Below are positions 1 to 8,582 of a stretch of DNA of 64,000 nucleotides, piece by piece (within the stretch, counting starts at the first letter, position 1; every line of letters starts with the position of its first letter). Origin of the DNA: Thiohalospira sp051746205 (GTDB taxonomy: Bacteria; Pseudomonadota; Gammaproteobacteria; Thiohalospirales; Thiohalospiraceae); assembly GCA_051746205.1 (NCBI GenBank), contig JBNJEU010000004.1, positions 11,366-75,365 on the forward strand, in the 5' to 3' direction. Both the position numbers and the translations under genes were made by a program. Under the pieces are notes generated by a model that ran no database searches, was not told the origin of the DNA, and saw nothing but the letters and a program-made list of their open reading frames with translations.

Positions 1-381
1 GGCAGCGGCCAAACGCGTGCAGGCGGCACCAACGCGTTCAGGCTGCCCCCTTACATCGAGTCCCCCCTCGGTGGTCAGCTCCTCGCGTCGCTCCGGTACC
101 AGACAGCAATCGGCCGGGCGCAGTCGCTCCGCCACTTGCAGCATCTCCTCGGTGACCGCCATCTCCAGATTGACCCGGGTCGCAACGGTGGCCGCCACCA
201 GTTCCAGATCCCGATCCTGGATATGGCGCCGGTCCTCGCGCAGATGCAGGGTAACGGAATCGGCTCCGCCCTGCTCGGCGATCAGGGCCGCCTGGACCGG
301 ATCGGGGAAGCGCGTCCCCCGGGCCTGACGCAGGGTGGCCACGTGGTCGATGTTCACGCCCAGCAGGATGTTCTGTTCCAT
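1..381 (-). CDS. pdxJ: Pyridoxine 5'-phosphate synthase PdxJ, partial (C-terminus beyond window edge)
   Basis: PdxJ condenses 3-amino-1-hydroxyacetone phosphate with deoxyxylulose phosphate in the cytosol, the ring-closing step of de novo vitamin B6 synthesis. The 127 codons present read LGVNIDHVATLRQARGT near the N-terminus and VTLHLREDRRHIQDRD around residues 43-58, both hallmark PdxJ segments. The frame stays open to base 1, so about half of the usual roughly 245-residue protein lies outside the window. The ATG at 381 lies 10 bases beyond the recO stop, so the two are probably co-transcribed. The order era-recO-pdxJ is the standard gammaproteobacterial one. Confidence 0.93.
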   Translation of the reverse strand, partial: MEQNILLGVNIDHVATLRQARGTRFPDPVQAALIAEQGGADSVTLHLREDRRHIQDRDLELVAATVATRVNLEMAVTEEMLQVAERLRPADCCLVPERREELTTEGGLDVRGQPERVGAACTRLAAA

Positions 382-391
382 GGTGTCCTCT

Positions 392-1123
392 TCAGTCGCC
401 GCTTTCGCCGGGCCGTCGCCGCCCCCGGAACAGGGCCCGGCTGGCCAGCGGCCGGTCGCCCAGATGGGAGGCCAGCACCGCCCGCATGATCGCCTTGGCT
501 TCACGCAGGACCACCGCATCGCGGTAATCCTCGGCGGCCATGGCATGCAGGGTGGTGCCCGCCACCACGAGTCCCGCCGTGCGCTCGTCGGCCGGTGCCG
601 GCACGGGCCCGCTGCCCGGATGATAACAGTAGCGCGCGTCGGGTTGGACCGCCCCGCCGCCATCCGCTCGTTCCAGCAACGGCGGCGCATAGCCCAGGTG
701 GCCGAGCAGGCGGCCCTCGAAGCGGCGCAGAGTGGCCTCGCCGGGGGCCTCCACCAGCGCCTGCAGGGTGGTGCCGTACTCGTCGAACAGGGGCGGATGG
801 GGATCGTGGCGGTGGGTCAACCGCACCATGAGTTCGTTGACGTAGAGCCCCTGCAGACTCGCCTCGCCACCCAACGGCAGCGAGCGCCCGGCGGCCTCGA
901 CATGGCCCAGGGTGGCCAGTTCACCGCGACCGGACCAACCGGCCAGCAGGGGATGAAAGGGTTGCAACAGCGCGCCGCGCGGATTGCGACCGCTGCGCGC
1001 GCCGCGCGCCACCATGCCGATGCGACCGTGATGGCGGGCAAGGAATTCGACGATCAGGCTGGTGTTGCCGTAGGCACGGCGATGGAGCACGTAACCGGGT
1101 TCCAGAACGGTCCGCTCGCCCAT
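392..1123 (-). CDS. recO: DNA repair protein RecO
   Basis: RecO is the single-strand annealing and RecF-pathway mediator that helps load RecA on SSB-coated DNA. The 243-residue product has the expected N-terminal OB-fold region (GYVLHRRAYGNTSLIVEFL, then GRIGMVARGAR) and a helical C-terminal region with FEGRLLGHLGYAPPL. Its length fits the family. It follows era by 3 bases on the same strand and precedes pdxJ, so it is part of a tightly packed operon. The identification is from motif and gene order together; RecO is poorly conserved in sequence, so context matters. Confidence 0.93.
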   Translation of the reverse strand: MGERTVLEPGYVLHRRAYGNTSLIVEFLARHHGRIGMVARGARSGRNPRGALLQPFHPLLAGWSGRGELATLGHVEAAGRSLPLGGEASLQGLYVNELMVRLTHRHDPHPPLFDEYGTTLQALVEAPGEATLRRFEGRLLGHLGYAPPLLERADGGGAVQPDARYCYHPGSGPVPAPADERTAGLVVAGTTLHAMAAEDYRDAVVLREAKAIMRAVLASHLGDRPLASRALFRGRRRPGESGD

Positions 1124-1126
1124 GGC

Positions 1127-2032
1127 CTAGGCGTCTTCGCGGTAGCCGAGACTCTTCAGGGCGCGCTCGTCATCGGACCAGTTCTCCTTGACCTTGGCCC
1201 ACAGGCGCAGATAGACACGATGATCGAACAGTCGCTCCATGTCCCGGCGGGCGCGCTCCCCCACCTCCTTGAGGACCGTGCCGCCGCGACCGATGACGAT
1301 CCCCTTGTGGCTCTCGCGCTCCACCCAGATGGTGGCGGCGATCTGCAGCTGCCCCTCCTCCTCGCGGAACTCGTCGATGGCCACCGTCAGGGCGTAGGGC
1401 AGCTCCTGCTCCAGCCGTCGAGTCAGTTTCTCGCGAACGATCTCGGCGGCCAGGAAACGTTCGGTGGCGTCGGTAAGCTGGTCCTCCGGGAACAGCGCCG
1501 GACCCTCGGGCAGTCGGCTCTCCATCTCCGTCTCCAGGGCCTCGACATTCTCGCCGGACTCGGCCGACAGCGGCACCACGGTAGCGAACTCGAGGCGCCC
1601 CCCCATCTCCTGCATGAAGGGGAGCAGTTGCGCCTTGTCGCGGATCCGGTCGACCTTGTTCACCGCCAGGATGACCGGCACGCGGGCCGTCTCCAGCGCC
1701 CGCAGCACCGCCTCGTCCTCGTCGGTGAAGCGCCCCGCCTCCACCAGCCAGACCACCAGATCGACGTCGTGGATGGCGTTGCGGGCCACCTGATTCATGT
1801 ACCGGTTCACCGCCTTCTTCTGCCCCTGGTGCATCCCCGGGGTGTCGACATAGAGCAGCTGGGCCGCGGGGGTGGTGCGAACGCCGGTCAGACGATGCCG
1901 GGTGGTCTGTGCCCGCTGTGAGGTGATGCTGATCTTCTCCCCCACCAGCCGGTTGAGCAGGGTCGACTTGCCGACATTGGGACGGCCCACCAGGGCGATG
2001 AAGCCGCAACGGAAGGGGGGGGTCTCTCTCAT
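1127..2032 (-). CDS. era: GTPase Era
   Basis: Era is an essential GTPase that binds 16S rRNA 3' ends and couples 30S maturation to growth. The product (301 aa from the chosen ATG) has G1 GRPNVGKS at residues 16-23, G3 DTPG at 63-66, G4 NKVD near residue 125, and a C-terminal KH domain with the GRGG-type loop in KGIVIGRGGTVLKEVG. A longer open frame extends upstream inside rnc, but the start at 2032 gives the normal Era N-terminus. It overlaps the rnc stop as ATGA, a classical translationally coupled rnc-era junction. Confidence 0.97.
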   Translation of the reverse strand: MRETPPFRCGFIALVGRPNVGKSTLLNRLVGEKISITSQRAQTTRHRLTGVRTTPAAQLLYVDTPGMHQGQKKAVNRYMNQVARNAIHDVDLVVWLVEAGRFTDEDEAVLRALETARVPVILAVNKVDRIRDKAQLLPFMQEMGGRLEFATVVPLSAESGENVEALETEMESRLPEGPALFPEDQLTDATERFLAAEIVREKLTRRLEQELPYALTVAIDEFREEEGQLQIAATIWVERESHKGIVIGRGGTVLKEVGERARRDMERLFDHRVYLRLWAKVKENWSDDERALKSLGYREDA

Positions 2033-2709
2033 GCGCCCAGCTGCTCCAGGGCGGCCTCGGCGGCCGCCTGTTCGGCCTTGCGACGGGTCTCGCCCTCGCC
2101 GCGCACCGGTTGATCGATGCCGTCCACGCTGCAATGGACGACGAAACGGCTGGCGTGGGTGGCGTTGTTGTTCACCGACTCCACCAGCTCGTATTCGGGA
2201 CGCGGCCGACGCCGCCCCTGGAGGTACTCCTGCAGCCGCGTCTTCGGATCCTTCAGCCGGGTCAGGGGTGGCAGGGCCAGCAGACGGGGCTGGAAATAGC
2301 GTTCCACCAGGGCCTGGCACGGCTCCAGACCACCGTCGAGATAGAGGGCGCCGATGATCGCTTCGACGGCGTCGGCCATCACCGATTCGCGCCGACGACC
2401 ACCGCTCTTCATCTCTCCCGAACCCATGCGCAGATAGTCACTGATCCCCATTTCCGAGGCGATCTCGGCGAGGGTATCGCCCTTGACCAGCCGCGCTCGA
2501 ACCCGTGAGAGATCGCCCTCGTCGGCCGCCGGGAAATGGGCGTAGATCCGCTCGCTGATCATGAAGCTGAGCACCGAATCACCGAGGAATTCCAGACGTT
2601 CGTAATGCGCCCCGCCGGCGCTGCGATGGGTCATCGCCTGACGCAGCAGTTCCGGCTGGGCGAAGGTGTAGTCGAGGGCCTTCATGAGACCCCGGATGTC
2701 GTTGGCCAT
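2029..2709 (-). CDS. rnc: Ribonuclease III
   Basis: RNase III cleaves double-stranded RNA in rRNA precursors and many mRNAs. The 226-residue protein carries the signature ERLEFLGDSVL at residues 37-47, whose acidic residues bind catalytic Mg2+. The second acidic cluster follows in VMADAVEAIIGALYLDGG. A double-stranded RNA-binding domain occupies roughly residues 155-222 (PKTRLQEYLQGRR, then GEGETRRKAEQAAAEAAL). It sits between lepB (9-base gap) and era (4-base overlap), as in Escherichia coli. In E. coli, RNase III autoregulates this operon by cleaving its leader; I do not see that leader hairpin in the short gap here. Confidence 0.97.
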   Translation of the reverse strand: MANDIRGLMKALDYTFAQPELLRQAMTHRSAGGAHYERLEFLGDSVLSFMISERIYAHFPAADEGDLSRVRARLVKGDTLAEIASEMGISDYLRMGSGEMKSGGRRRESVMADAVEAIIGALYLDGGLEPCQALVERYFQPRLLALPPLTRLKDPKTRLQEYLQGRRRPRPEYELVESVNNNATHASRFVVHCSVDGIDQPVRGEGETRRKAEQAAAEAALEQLGA

Positions 2710-2718
2710 GCGCGGCTC

Positions 2719-3534
2719 CTATTCCACCATCGAGCCCAGTCGCTCCCAGCGGATGGTGTTGTCGACGCTGTCCCAGTTCATCCAGATCAGGAAGGCGCGG
2801 CCCACCAGGTGGTCTTCGGGTACCGGACCCCAGAACCGGCTGTCGCGACTGTTGTCGCGGTTGTCACCGACGGCGAAATAATGGCCTTCGGGGACGCGAT
2901 AGCTGAAGTCCTGATCAAAACCGCCGGGCTCCAGCAGCACACGGTATTCGGCATCGCCAAGCCGCTCTCGATAAAGACGCGCCCCGGTCATCGCCGCCGC
3001 CGTGCCTTCGCCCCGATAGCGCCCCTCGGACTCGCGGACCACCGCCTCGCCATTGATGTAAAAGGCCTTGTCGCGGAATTCGATGGTGTCCCCCGGGAGC
3101 CCGATGATCCGCTTGATGTAGTCGATGCCCGGGTCCTCCGGGTAGCGGAACACGGCCACATCGCCACGTTCCGGCTCGCCGAGCTCGAGGATCCGGGTAT
3201 TGATCACCGGCAGCCGCAGACCGTAGCTGAACTTGTTCACCAGGATGAAGTCGCCGGTAAGCAGAGTCGGCATCATGGAGCCCGAAGGGATGCGGAAGGG
3301 CTCCACCACAAAGGAACGCAGCACCAGCACGACCAGGATCACCGGAAAGAAGGCCCGGGCATATTCCACCGTGGTGGGCTGGCGCCGCGTCTTCTCGACA
3401 GTCGCCTCGTCCGCCCCCTGTTCGACCAGAAGCTCGGCCCGCTCGCGCCGCGCCGGCGCCCACCAGAGAACATCCAGCGCCCACAGGACACCGGTAACAA
3501 AGGTGGCAAGGACCAGAAGGAGGGGGAAATCCAT
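2719..3534 (-). CDS. lepB: Signal peptidase I
   Basis: Leader peptidase cleaves signal peptides of Sec and Tat substrates at the periplasmic face of the inner membrane. The 271-residue product has two N-terminal membrane segments (about residues 3-25 and 61-78). The catalytic serine is in PSGSMMPTL (Ser86) and the catalytic lysine in YIKRIIGLPGD (Lys141). The box GDNRDNSRDSRFWG is near the C-terminus. Length and the Ser/Lys dyad match the family. It lies 3 bases after lepA, the usual lepA-lepB pair. Confidence 0.97.
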   Translation of the reverse strand: MDFPLLLVLATFVTGVLWALDVLWWAPARRERAELLVEQGADEATVEKTRRQPTTVEYARAFFPVILVVLVLRSFVVEPFRIPSGSMMPTLLTGDFILVNKFSYGLRLPVINTRILELGEPERGDVAVFRYPEDPGIDYIKRIIGLPGDTIEFRDKAFYINGEAVVRESEGRYRGEGTAAAMTGARLYRERLGDAEYRVLLEPGGFDQDFSYRVPEGHYFAVGDNRDNSRDSRFWGPVPEDHLVGRAFLIWMNWDSVDNTIRWERLGSMVE

Positions 3535-3537
3535 CGG

Positions 3538-5343
3538 CTAATCCTTCTTGCCGACGTCGAGTACGGCCAGAAAGGCCTCCTGGGGAATATCCACCTTGCC
3601 GACACTCTTCATGCGTTTCTTGCCCTCTTTCTGTTTCTCCAGCAGCTTGCGCTTGCGGGTGGCGTCCCCGCCATAGCACTTGGCGGTGACGTTCTTGCGC
3701 AGTGCCTTGACCGTGGAGCGCGCGATGACACGATTACCGATGGCCGCCTGCACGGCGATGTCGAACATCTGCCGCGGAATCAGCTCCTTCATCCGTTCGG
3801 CGATGTCGCGGCCGCGTCCCTCCGCCTGGTTGCGGTGGACGATGGTGGCCAGCGCGTCGACCTTCTCGCCGTTGATGAGGATGTCGACCTTGACCAGATC
3901 GGCGGCCTGAAAGCGGCGGAAATCGTACTCGAAGGAAGCATAGCCCTTGCTGACCGATTTCAGCCGGTCGAAGAAGTCGAGCACCACCTCGTTGAGCGGC
4001 ATCTCGTAGGTCAGCTGCACCTGGTTGCCGACATACAGCATGTTCTTCTGATCGCCGCGTTTCTCCACGCAGAGGGTGATGACGTTGCCGACGAACTCCT
4101 GCGGCACCAGGATGCTCGCCTCGATGATCGGCTCGCGGATCTCGTTGACACTGTTCACCGGCGGCAGGTCGGAGGGGTTGGAAATGTACTCCACCTCGCC
4201 GTCCACGGTCTCCACCTCGAAGACCACCGTCGGTGCGGTGGTGATCAGGTCGATGTCGTACTCGCGCTCCAGCCGCGCCTGGATGATTTCCATGTGCAGC
4301 ATGCCGAGAAAGCCACAACGGAAGCCGAAACCGAGGGCGTCGGAGACCTCCGGTTCGTAGAACAGCGCGGCGTCGTTGAGCCGCAGTTTACCCAGGGCGT
4401 CGCGCAGGTCCTCGTACTGATCCGAGGTCACCGGGAACAGCCCGGCGAAGACCCGCGGCTTGACCTCCTTGAAGCCGGGGATGCGTTGGTCGGCGGGGCG
4501 GCTGGTATGGGTCAGGGTATCACCCACCGGGGCGCCGTCGATCTCCTTGATGCCCGAGATGACGAAACCGACCTCGCCGGCCTCCAGGATCCGGCCGTCG
4601 CGCATCACCGGCGTGAAGATCCCGATGCGGTCCACCTGATGGCTGCGACCGGTGGACATCACCGTGAACTTCTCGCCCTTCTTCAGCCGACCCTCCTTGA
4701 TCCGCACCAGGGAGACGACACCGAGGTAGTTGTCGAACCAGGAATCGATGATCAGGGCCTTCAGCGGCGCCTCGCGGTCCCCCCGGGGCGCCGGGATATC
4801 GGCAACCAGCCGCTCCAGCAGCTCCGGCACCCCCTCCCCGGTCTTGGCGGAGACCCGGGGGGCGTCCCGGGCCTCGAGCCCGATGATCTCCTCGATCTCG
4901 TTGATGACCCGGTCGGCATCGGCCGCCGGCAGATCGATCTTGTTGAGGACGGGGATGACCTCCAGGTCCTGCTCGATGGCCGTGTAGCAGTTGGCCACGC
5001 TCTGCGCCTCGACCCCCTGGGAAGCGTCCACGACCAGCAGCGCCCCCTCGCAGGCATAGAGTGAGCGGCTGACCTCGTAGGAGAAATCGACGTGGCCCGG
5101 GGTGTCGATGAAGTTCAGGCGATAGGTCTCGCCGTCACGGGCGTGGTAGTCGAGACTGACGCTCTGAGCCTTGATGGTGATGCCGCGCTCGCGCTCCAGA
5201 TCCATGGAGTCGAGAACCTGCTCGCGCATCTCGCGTTCGGTGAGCCCCTCGCAGGTCTGAATGATGCGATCCGACAGGGTCGACTTGCCGTGGTCGATGT
5301 GGGCGATGATCGAGAAGTTGCGGATGCGCGACTGGTCCGTCAT
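3538..5343 (-). CDS. lepA: Elongation factor 4 (LepA), ribosome back-translocase GTPase
   Basis: LepA is a ribosome-bound GTPase implicated in back-translocation and 30S assembly. From the ATG at 5343 the protein is 601 aa, the family length. G1 is AHIDHGKS at residues 14-21, G3 is DTPGHVDF and G4 is NKIDLPAAD. The LepA-specific C-terminal domain contains GYASFEYDFRRF and ends with KRMKSVGKVDIPQEAFLAVL. A GTG start five codons upstream (5358) is also open; I prefer the ATG because it gives the conserved short N-terminus, though neither has a strong ribosome-binding site. Confidence 0.96.
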   Translation of the reverse strand: MTDQSRIRNFSIIAHIDHGKSTLSDRIIQTCEGLTEREMREQVLDSMDLERERGITIKAQSVSLDYHARDGETYRLNFIDTPGHVDFSYEVSRSLYACEGALLVVDASQGVEAQSVANCYTAIEQDLEVIPVLNKIDLPAADADRVINEIEEIIGLEARDAPRVSAKTGEGVPELLERLVADIPAPRGDREAPLKALIIDSWFDNYLGVVSLVRIKEGRLKKGEKFTVMSTGRSHQVDRIGIFTPVMRDGRILEAGEVGFVISGIKEIDGAPVGDTLTHTSRPADQRIPGFKEVKPRVFAGLFPVTSDQYEDLRDALGKLRLNDAALFYEPEVSDALGFGFRCGFLGMLHMEIIQARLEREYDIDLITTAPTVVFEVETVDGEVEYISNPSDLPPVNSVNEIREPIIEASILVPQEFVGNVITLCVEKRGDQKNMLYVGNQVQLTYEMPLNEVVLDFFDRLKSVSKGYASFEYDFRRFQAADLVKVDILINGEKVDALATIVHRNQAEGRGRDIAERMKELIPRQMFDIAVQAAIGNRVIARSTVKALRKNVTAKCYGGDATRKRKLLEKQKEGKKRMKSVGKVDIPQEAFLAVLDVGKKD

Positions 5344-5383
5344 GGATTGCGGTGCCACCGGGTTTGCGTGATAGTGAAGCCCC

Positions 5384-5638
5384 CTAGTCTAACCCAACCA
5401 CGCCTTCCAGATAATCCCGGACCTTCGGAACATCCACGCGGCCCTCGTCGATGGTCGCGCCGCGATGGACCACCACCGGGACCCGATGGCCGTGGGCCGC
5501 CTCCCATGCCGGGTGGTCCTCGACATAGCGCGGCTCCAGAGTCAGGGCAAACGCATCGGCCATCGCCTGCAGCTCGTCGGCGACGCTGCCGCAGAGGTGG
5601 CAGCCGCGCCGCGTATAGAGGATCAGCGCATCGCTCAC
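5384..5638 (-). CDS. Glutaredoxin-like thiol-disulfide protein
   Basis: A compact 84-residue thioredoxin-fold protein beginning MSDALILYTRRGCHLCGSV, with a CxxC redox motif (Cys-His-Leu-Cys, residues 13-16) after the first strand. The cis-Pro segment HRVPVVVH sits mid-protein. This is the glutaredoxin family 2/DUF836 pattern and probably has a general thiol-redox role in the cytosol. It overlaps the 3' end of mucD by 4 bases and precedes lepA by 40 bases, so it is embedded in the rpoE-lepA run. The E. coli arrangement lacks a gene here. The physiological partner cannot be read from sequence. Confidence 0.8.
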   Translation of the reverse strand: MSDALILYTRRGCHLCGSVADELQAMADAFALTLEPRYVEDHPAWEAAHGHRVPVVVHRGATIDEGRVDVPKVRDYLEGVVGLD

Positions 5639-7077
5639 TCCGGCACCTGCAGGGAGAGGAATCGGGGACTGCCGTCGCCACGGTGGACACGGACCGGCAC
5701 CCGCCGGCCTTCCGGCAGGGCCTCGACCACCTCGGCGAAGTGGCCGGCATCGCGAATGCTCTTGCCGGCCAGCATGGAGATGATGTCACCGCGACGGAGA
5801 CCGGCGTTCGCCGCCGCACCCTGTTCGATGGCAGCGATCACGACCCCGCCGCCCTCCAGCTCCAGGCGCTCGCGCAACCGATCCGGGACATTCTCCACCC
5901 GCAGACCCAGGCGGTCGAAACCGGTGTCATCCGGCGTCTGCTCCCGCGGGCTACGCTGCCGACGGGGCTGTTCCGGAAGTTCGCCAAGGGTCACCCGGAC
6001 ATCCTGGCGATCGCCCTGGCGCACCACGGTCATGGTGAGCTCTGCCCCCGGCTTGTAGCTGCCCACCATCGGCGGCAGCTGGGAGGAATTGTGCACTTCC
6101 TCGCCCTCGAGTTCGACGATGACATCGCCCACCTCGAGGTCGGAGTCGGCCGCCGGCCCCTCGTCCATGATCCGCGCCACCAGCGCGCCCTCCGGCTTGT
6201 CCATGCCGAAGGACTCGGCCAGATCGCGGTCCACGTCCTGAATCATCACCCCGAGCCAGCCCCGGCTCACGGAGCCCTTGTCCATGAGATCGCGTACTAC
6301 GTCCATGGCTACATCCACCGGGATGGCGAAGGAGACCCCCTGAAACCCCCCGGTTCGACTGTAGATCTGGGAATTGATCCCGATGACTTCACCTTCGAGA
6401 TTGAACAGCGGCCCCCCCGAGTTCCCCGGGTTGATGGCCACATCGGTCTGGATGAAGGGCACATAGGCATCGCTGGGGAGACTCCGGCCCATGGCGCTGA
6501 CGACACCGACGGAGACGGAATGCTCGAAACCGAACGGGGTGCCGATGGCCATGACCCATTCCCCCACCTTCAACTCCGCCGAACTGCCGATATCGACCAC
6601 CGGCAGGTCTTCGGCGTCGACCTTGATGACCGCCAGATCGCTGCGTTCGTCGTGGCCGATCACCTCGGCCTCGAATTCCCGCCGATCACTGAGGCGCACC
6701 GTGATCTCTTCGGCCTCGGCCACCACGTGGTAGTTGGTGATGATGTGACCATCGCTGCTGAAGATGAACCCGGAACCCAGCGAGGTCGTATCGAATTCAC
6801 CGGGCGGGATCCCCCCTCCCTCACCGAAGAAACGGCGGAAGAGGTCACCCAGGGGGCCCTCCTCGGGGATGTCGAAGTCGCGCGGGTTCATGCCGTTCCC
6901 GCCACCGGGATGTTCCACCGACTGGGTCGTGGAGATGTTGACCACGGCATCCTTGTACTCGTCCACCAGTTCGGTGAAATCGGGCAGGCCGGAGGCCGCA
7001 CCCAGGACCGGGGTCGTCAGGAGCATCAGGGCCACGGCAGCAATCACGGCTTGCCAGGTCTTGTGTATCGGCATCAT
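5635..7077 (-). CDS. mucD: Periplasmic serine protease of the DegP/MucD family
   Basis: HtrA-family chaperone-protease acting on misfolded envelope proteins. The 480-residue product starts with a Sec signal peptide (hydrophobic residues 9-26, cleavage likely after VLGA). The catalytic triad is His117 (HIITNYH), Asp147 (ERSDLAV) and Ser220 (NPGNSGGP), followed by two PDZ domains at about 265-350 and 390-475. It lies directly downstream of rseC, matching the algU-mucA-mucB-mucC-mucD order of pseudomonads, hence the symbol. In that system MucD restrains sigma activation by removing misfolded proteins; that role is inferred by synteny. An ATG one codon downstream (7074) is equally possible as start. 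Confidence 0.93.
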   Translation of the reverse strand: MMPIHKTWQAVIAAVALMLLTTPVLGAASGLPDFTELVDEYKDAVVNISTTQSVEHPGGGNGMNPRDFDIPEEGPLGDLFRRFFGEGGGIPPGEFDTTSLGSGFIFSSDGHIITNYHVVAEAEEITVRLSDRREFEAEVIGHDERSDLAVIKVDAEDLPVVDIGSSAELKVGEWVMAIGTPFGFEHSVSVGVVSAMGRSLPSDAYVPFIQTDVAINPGNSGGPLFNLEGEVIGINSQIYSRTGGFQGVSFAIPVDVAMDVVRDLMDKGSVSRGWLGVMIQDVDRDLAESFGMDKPEGALVARIMDEGPAADSDLEVGDVIVELEGEEVHNSSQLPPMVGSYKPGAELTMTVVRQGDRQDVRVTLGELPEQPRRQRSPREQTPDDTGFDRLGLRVENVPDRLRERLELEGGGVVIAAIEQGAAANAGLRRGDIISMLAGKSIRDAGHFAEVVEALPEGRRVPVRVHRGDGSPRFLSLQVPE

Positions 7078-7083
7078 GGAATT

Positions 7084-7560
7084 TCAGTCTCTCTGCGCTG
7101 GCTTGAAGATGATGGGCTGTTCGGGGACGGTCTCGGCGCGTCCAAGGACCACGGGGCGATACCGGGGATCATCGGCCAGCCGGCGATTGCGACGAGCCAC
7201 CCACAGGAATCCCAGGGCCAGCCCGGCCAGCCCCGCCATCGCGGTGGCCCCTTCGCCACCACCCAGGGATTCGACGAGCAGTGCACCCGCCCCGAGGGTC
7301 AGCAGCGGGATCATGTAGACGGTCAGCGAGCCTCGCAGCAGCGCCGATTCGCGGATCCCGATGCGCACATGCTCTCCCGGACGCACGCCGCTCTCGTCCA
7401 CCAGCTCCAGCGGCGCCTCACGCCGACCCAGATAACGGCTCAGAACGGCGGTACCACAGCCGGAACGGGCGGCGCAGTGACCGCAACTCGACTGACGCTC
7501 GGGCTGCACCCGGATCCGGTCCCCGTCGCGACTGATGACCATGGCGGTCTCCTCGATCAT
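7084..7560 (-). CDS. rseC: SoxR-reducing/sigma-E regulator RseC (MucC)
   Basis: Inner-membrane protein of the RseC/MucC family, 158 aa. The N-terminal cytosolic part carries a cysteine cluster (Cys26, Cys29, Cys35 in SSCGHCAARSGCG) of the kind that suggests an Fe-S or redox site. Two membrane helices follow at about 76-97 and 106-122, then a basic tail. In E. coli RseC is in the SoxR-reducing complex and modulates sigma-E weakly. It overlaps rseB by 4 bases and is followed 6 bases later by mucD, consistent with one transcript. Confidence 0.9.
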   Translation of the reverse strand: MIEETAMVISRDGDRIRVQPERQSSCGHCAARSGCGTAVLSRYLGRREAPLELVDESGVRPGEHVRIGIRESALLRGSLTVYMIPLLTLGAGALLVESLGGGEGATAMAGLAGLALGFLWVARRNRRLADDPRYRPVVLGRAETVPEQPIIFKPAQRD

Positions 7561-8582
7561 CGCTCACCCCCATTCGCGCGTGGCTCGATGCCCTCGGCAA
7601 CCAGACGCGCCGTTTCCGCCGGAACCTCGCCGACCACGGTGATCTGGTAATCCCCGACAAGCCGGCCGTAGGCGTTCACCGCCCCGCGCCGGGAGCCACC
7701 CCGGAGCGGAGAAGCGATCCGCTCGACCGGTTCCACAAAGACCGAGACCGAGGCCAGTCCGTCGCTGAAAACCATGTGCTCCACCGGTATTCCCTTGCCC
7801 TCTTCACCGGCAAAGTGGCGGCGATACAGGTCCATTTCGAAACCTTCGGGAAGCCGGGTGGCGCGCCAGTCACCCTTGTTGTCCCCGTTCGCCCCGTGTT
7901 CCCGCTCTTCTTCCCGGTGGTGGTACCAGTGGAACTCCTCGCCATCCAGGCCGGGCTCCAGCAGGTTTCCGGGGACCCGCTCGAGGAATTCGATGTGGGT
8001 GAACATGAACTGTTCCACCGGGCGCTGTTCGGGGTCGATCATCTCCGAGCGCAGCAGCATGCCGGTCTCTTCGTCGGCCCAGAAGCGATAACCATAGCGG
8101 TAGTCATCACGCGGCTCCATGCGGAGCTCCCGCACCAGTCGGCCGGCCACCCGTCCGCTGCTCCCCAGGTCCAGTCGATAGTGCTCGCGCAGCCCGTCGG
8201 TCCCCTCCGGCAGGATCGGCGGGAAGGTGCGCCCCTGGCGACGGCGATCCAGGATGAAAGAGGTCTCGTCGGGGAGGATGCAGGTTACTTTGCTGTCGTC
8301 GCGAATGACCTCGCGGTGACGACCGCTCAGTGCCACCAGACGCTCGTACTGCCCGTTCTCGCCGGACTCGTGGATGATGCGCATGGATTTGAGCTGGTCG
8401 TCGTGCTGATAGACGAACACGCCGTCGAAATTCAGCTCCTGCAGGGCGCCGGCCATGCGCTCGAGCCACTGCCGGGGGGCATGTTCCGCCTCGGCGAAGG
8501 CCTCCATGCCCGGCAGGAGCATCATCCCGGCCAGCAGCAGGGACCGTGTCAGGCCTCGAGGAACCCGTTCAGCGACGTCCAT
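7557..8582 (-). CDS. rseB: Sigma-E regulatory protein RseB (MucB)
   Basis: Periplasmic RseB binds the anti-sigma factor RseA and shields it from proteolysis until mislocalised lipoproteins or LPS release it. From the ATG at 8582 the protein is 341 aa, starting with a signal peptide (hydrophobic core LLLAGMMLLPG, cleavage after AFA, about residue 30). It then shows the MucB N-terminal domain with LNFDGVFVYQHDDQLKSMRIIHE and YRYGYRFWADEETGMLLRSE. The chosen start has GGAAGG just upstream and overlaps rseA by 14 bases; the longer open frame upstream is read-through into rseA. Confidence 0.92.
   Translation of the reverse strand: MDVAERVPRGLTRSLLLAGMMLLPGMEAFAEAEHAPRQWLERMAGALQELNFDGVFVYQHDDQLKSMRIIHESGENGQYERLVALSGRHREVIRDDSKVTCILPDETSFILDRRRQGRTFPPILPEGTDGLREHYRLDLGSSGRVAGRLVRELRMEPRDDYRYGYRFWADEETGMLLRSEMIDPEQRPVEQFMFTHIEFLERVPGNLLEPGLDGEEFHWYHHREEEREHGANGDNKGDWRATRLPEGFEMDLYRRHFAGEEGKGIPVEHMVFSDGLASVSVFVEPVERIASPLRGGSRRGAVNAYGRLVGDYQITVVGEVPAETARLVAEGIEPRANGGER

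Noticed and set aside
335..1921. Long plus-strand open frames antisense to recO-era, and similar long frames opposite lepA, sdhA, rpoS and others
   Set aside because: High GC leaves antisense frames open; the opposite strand carries genes with clear family motifs, and these frames lack motifs and start signals.
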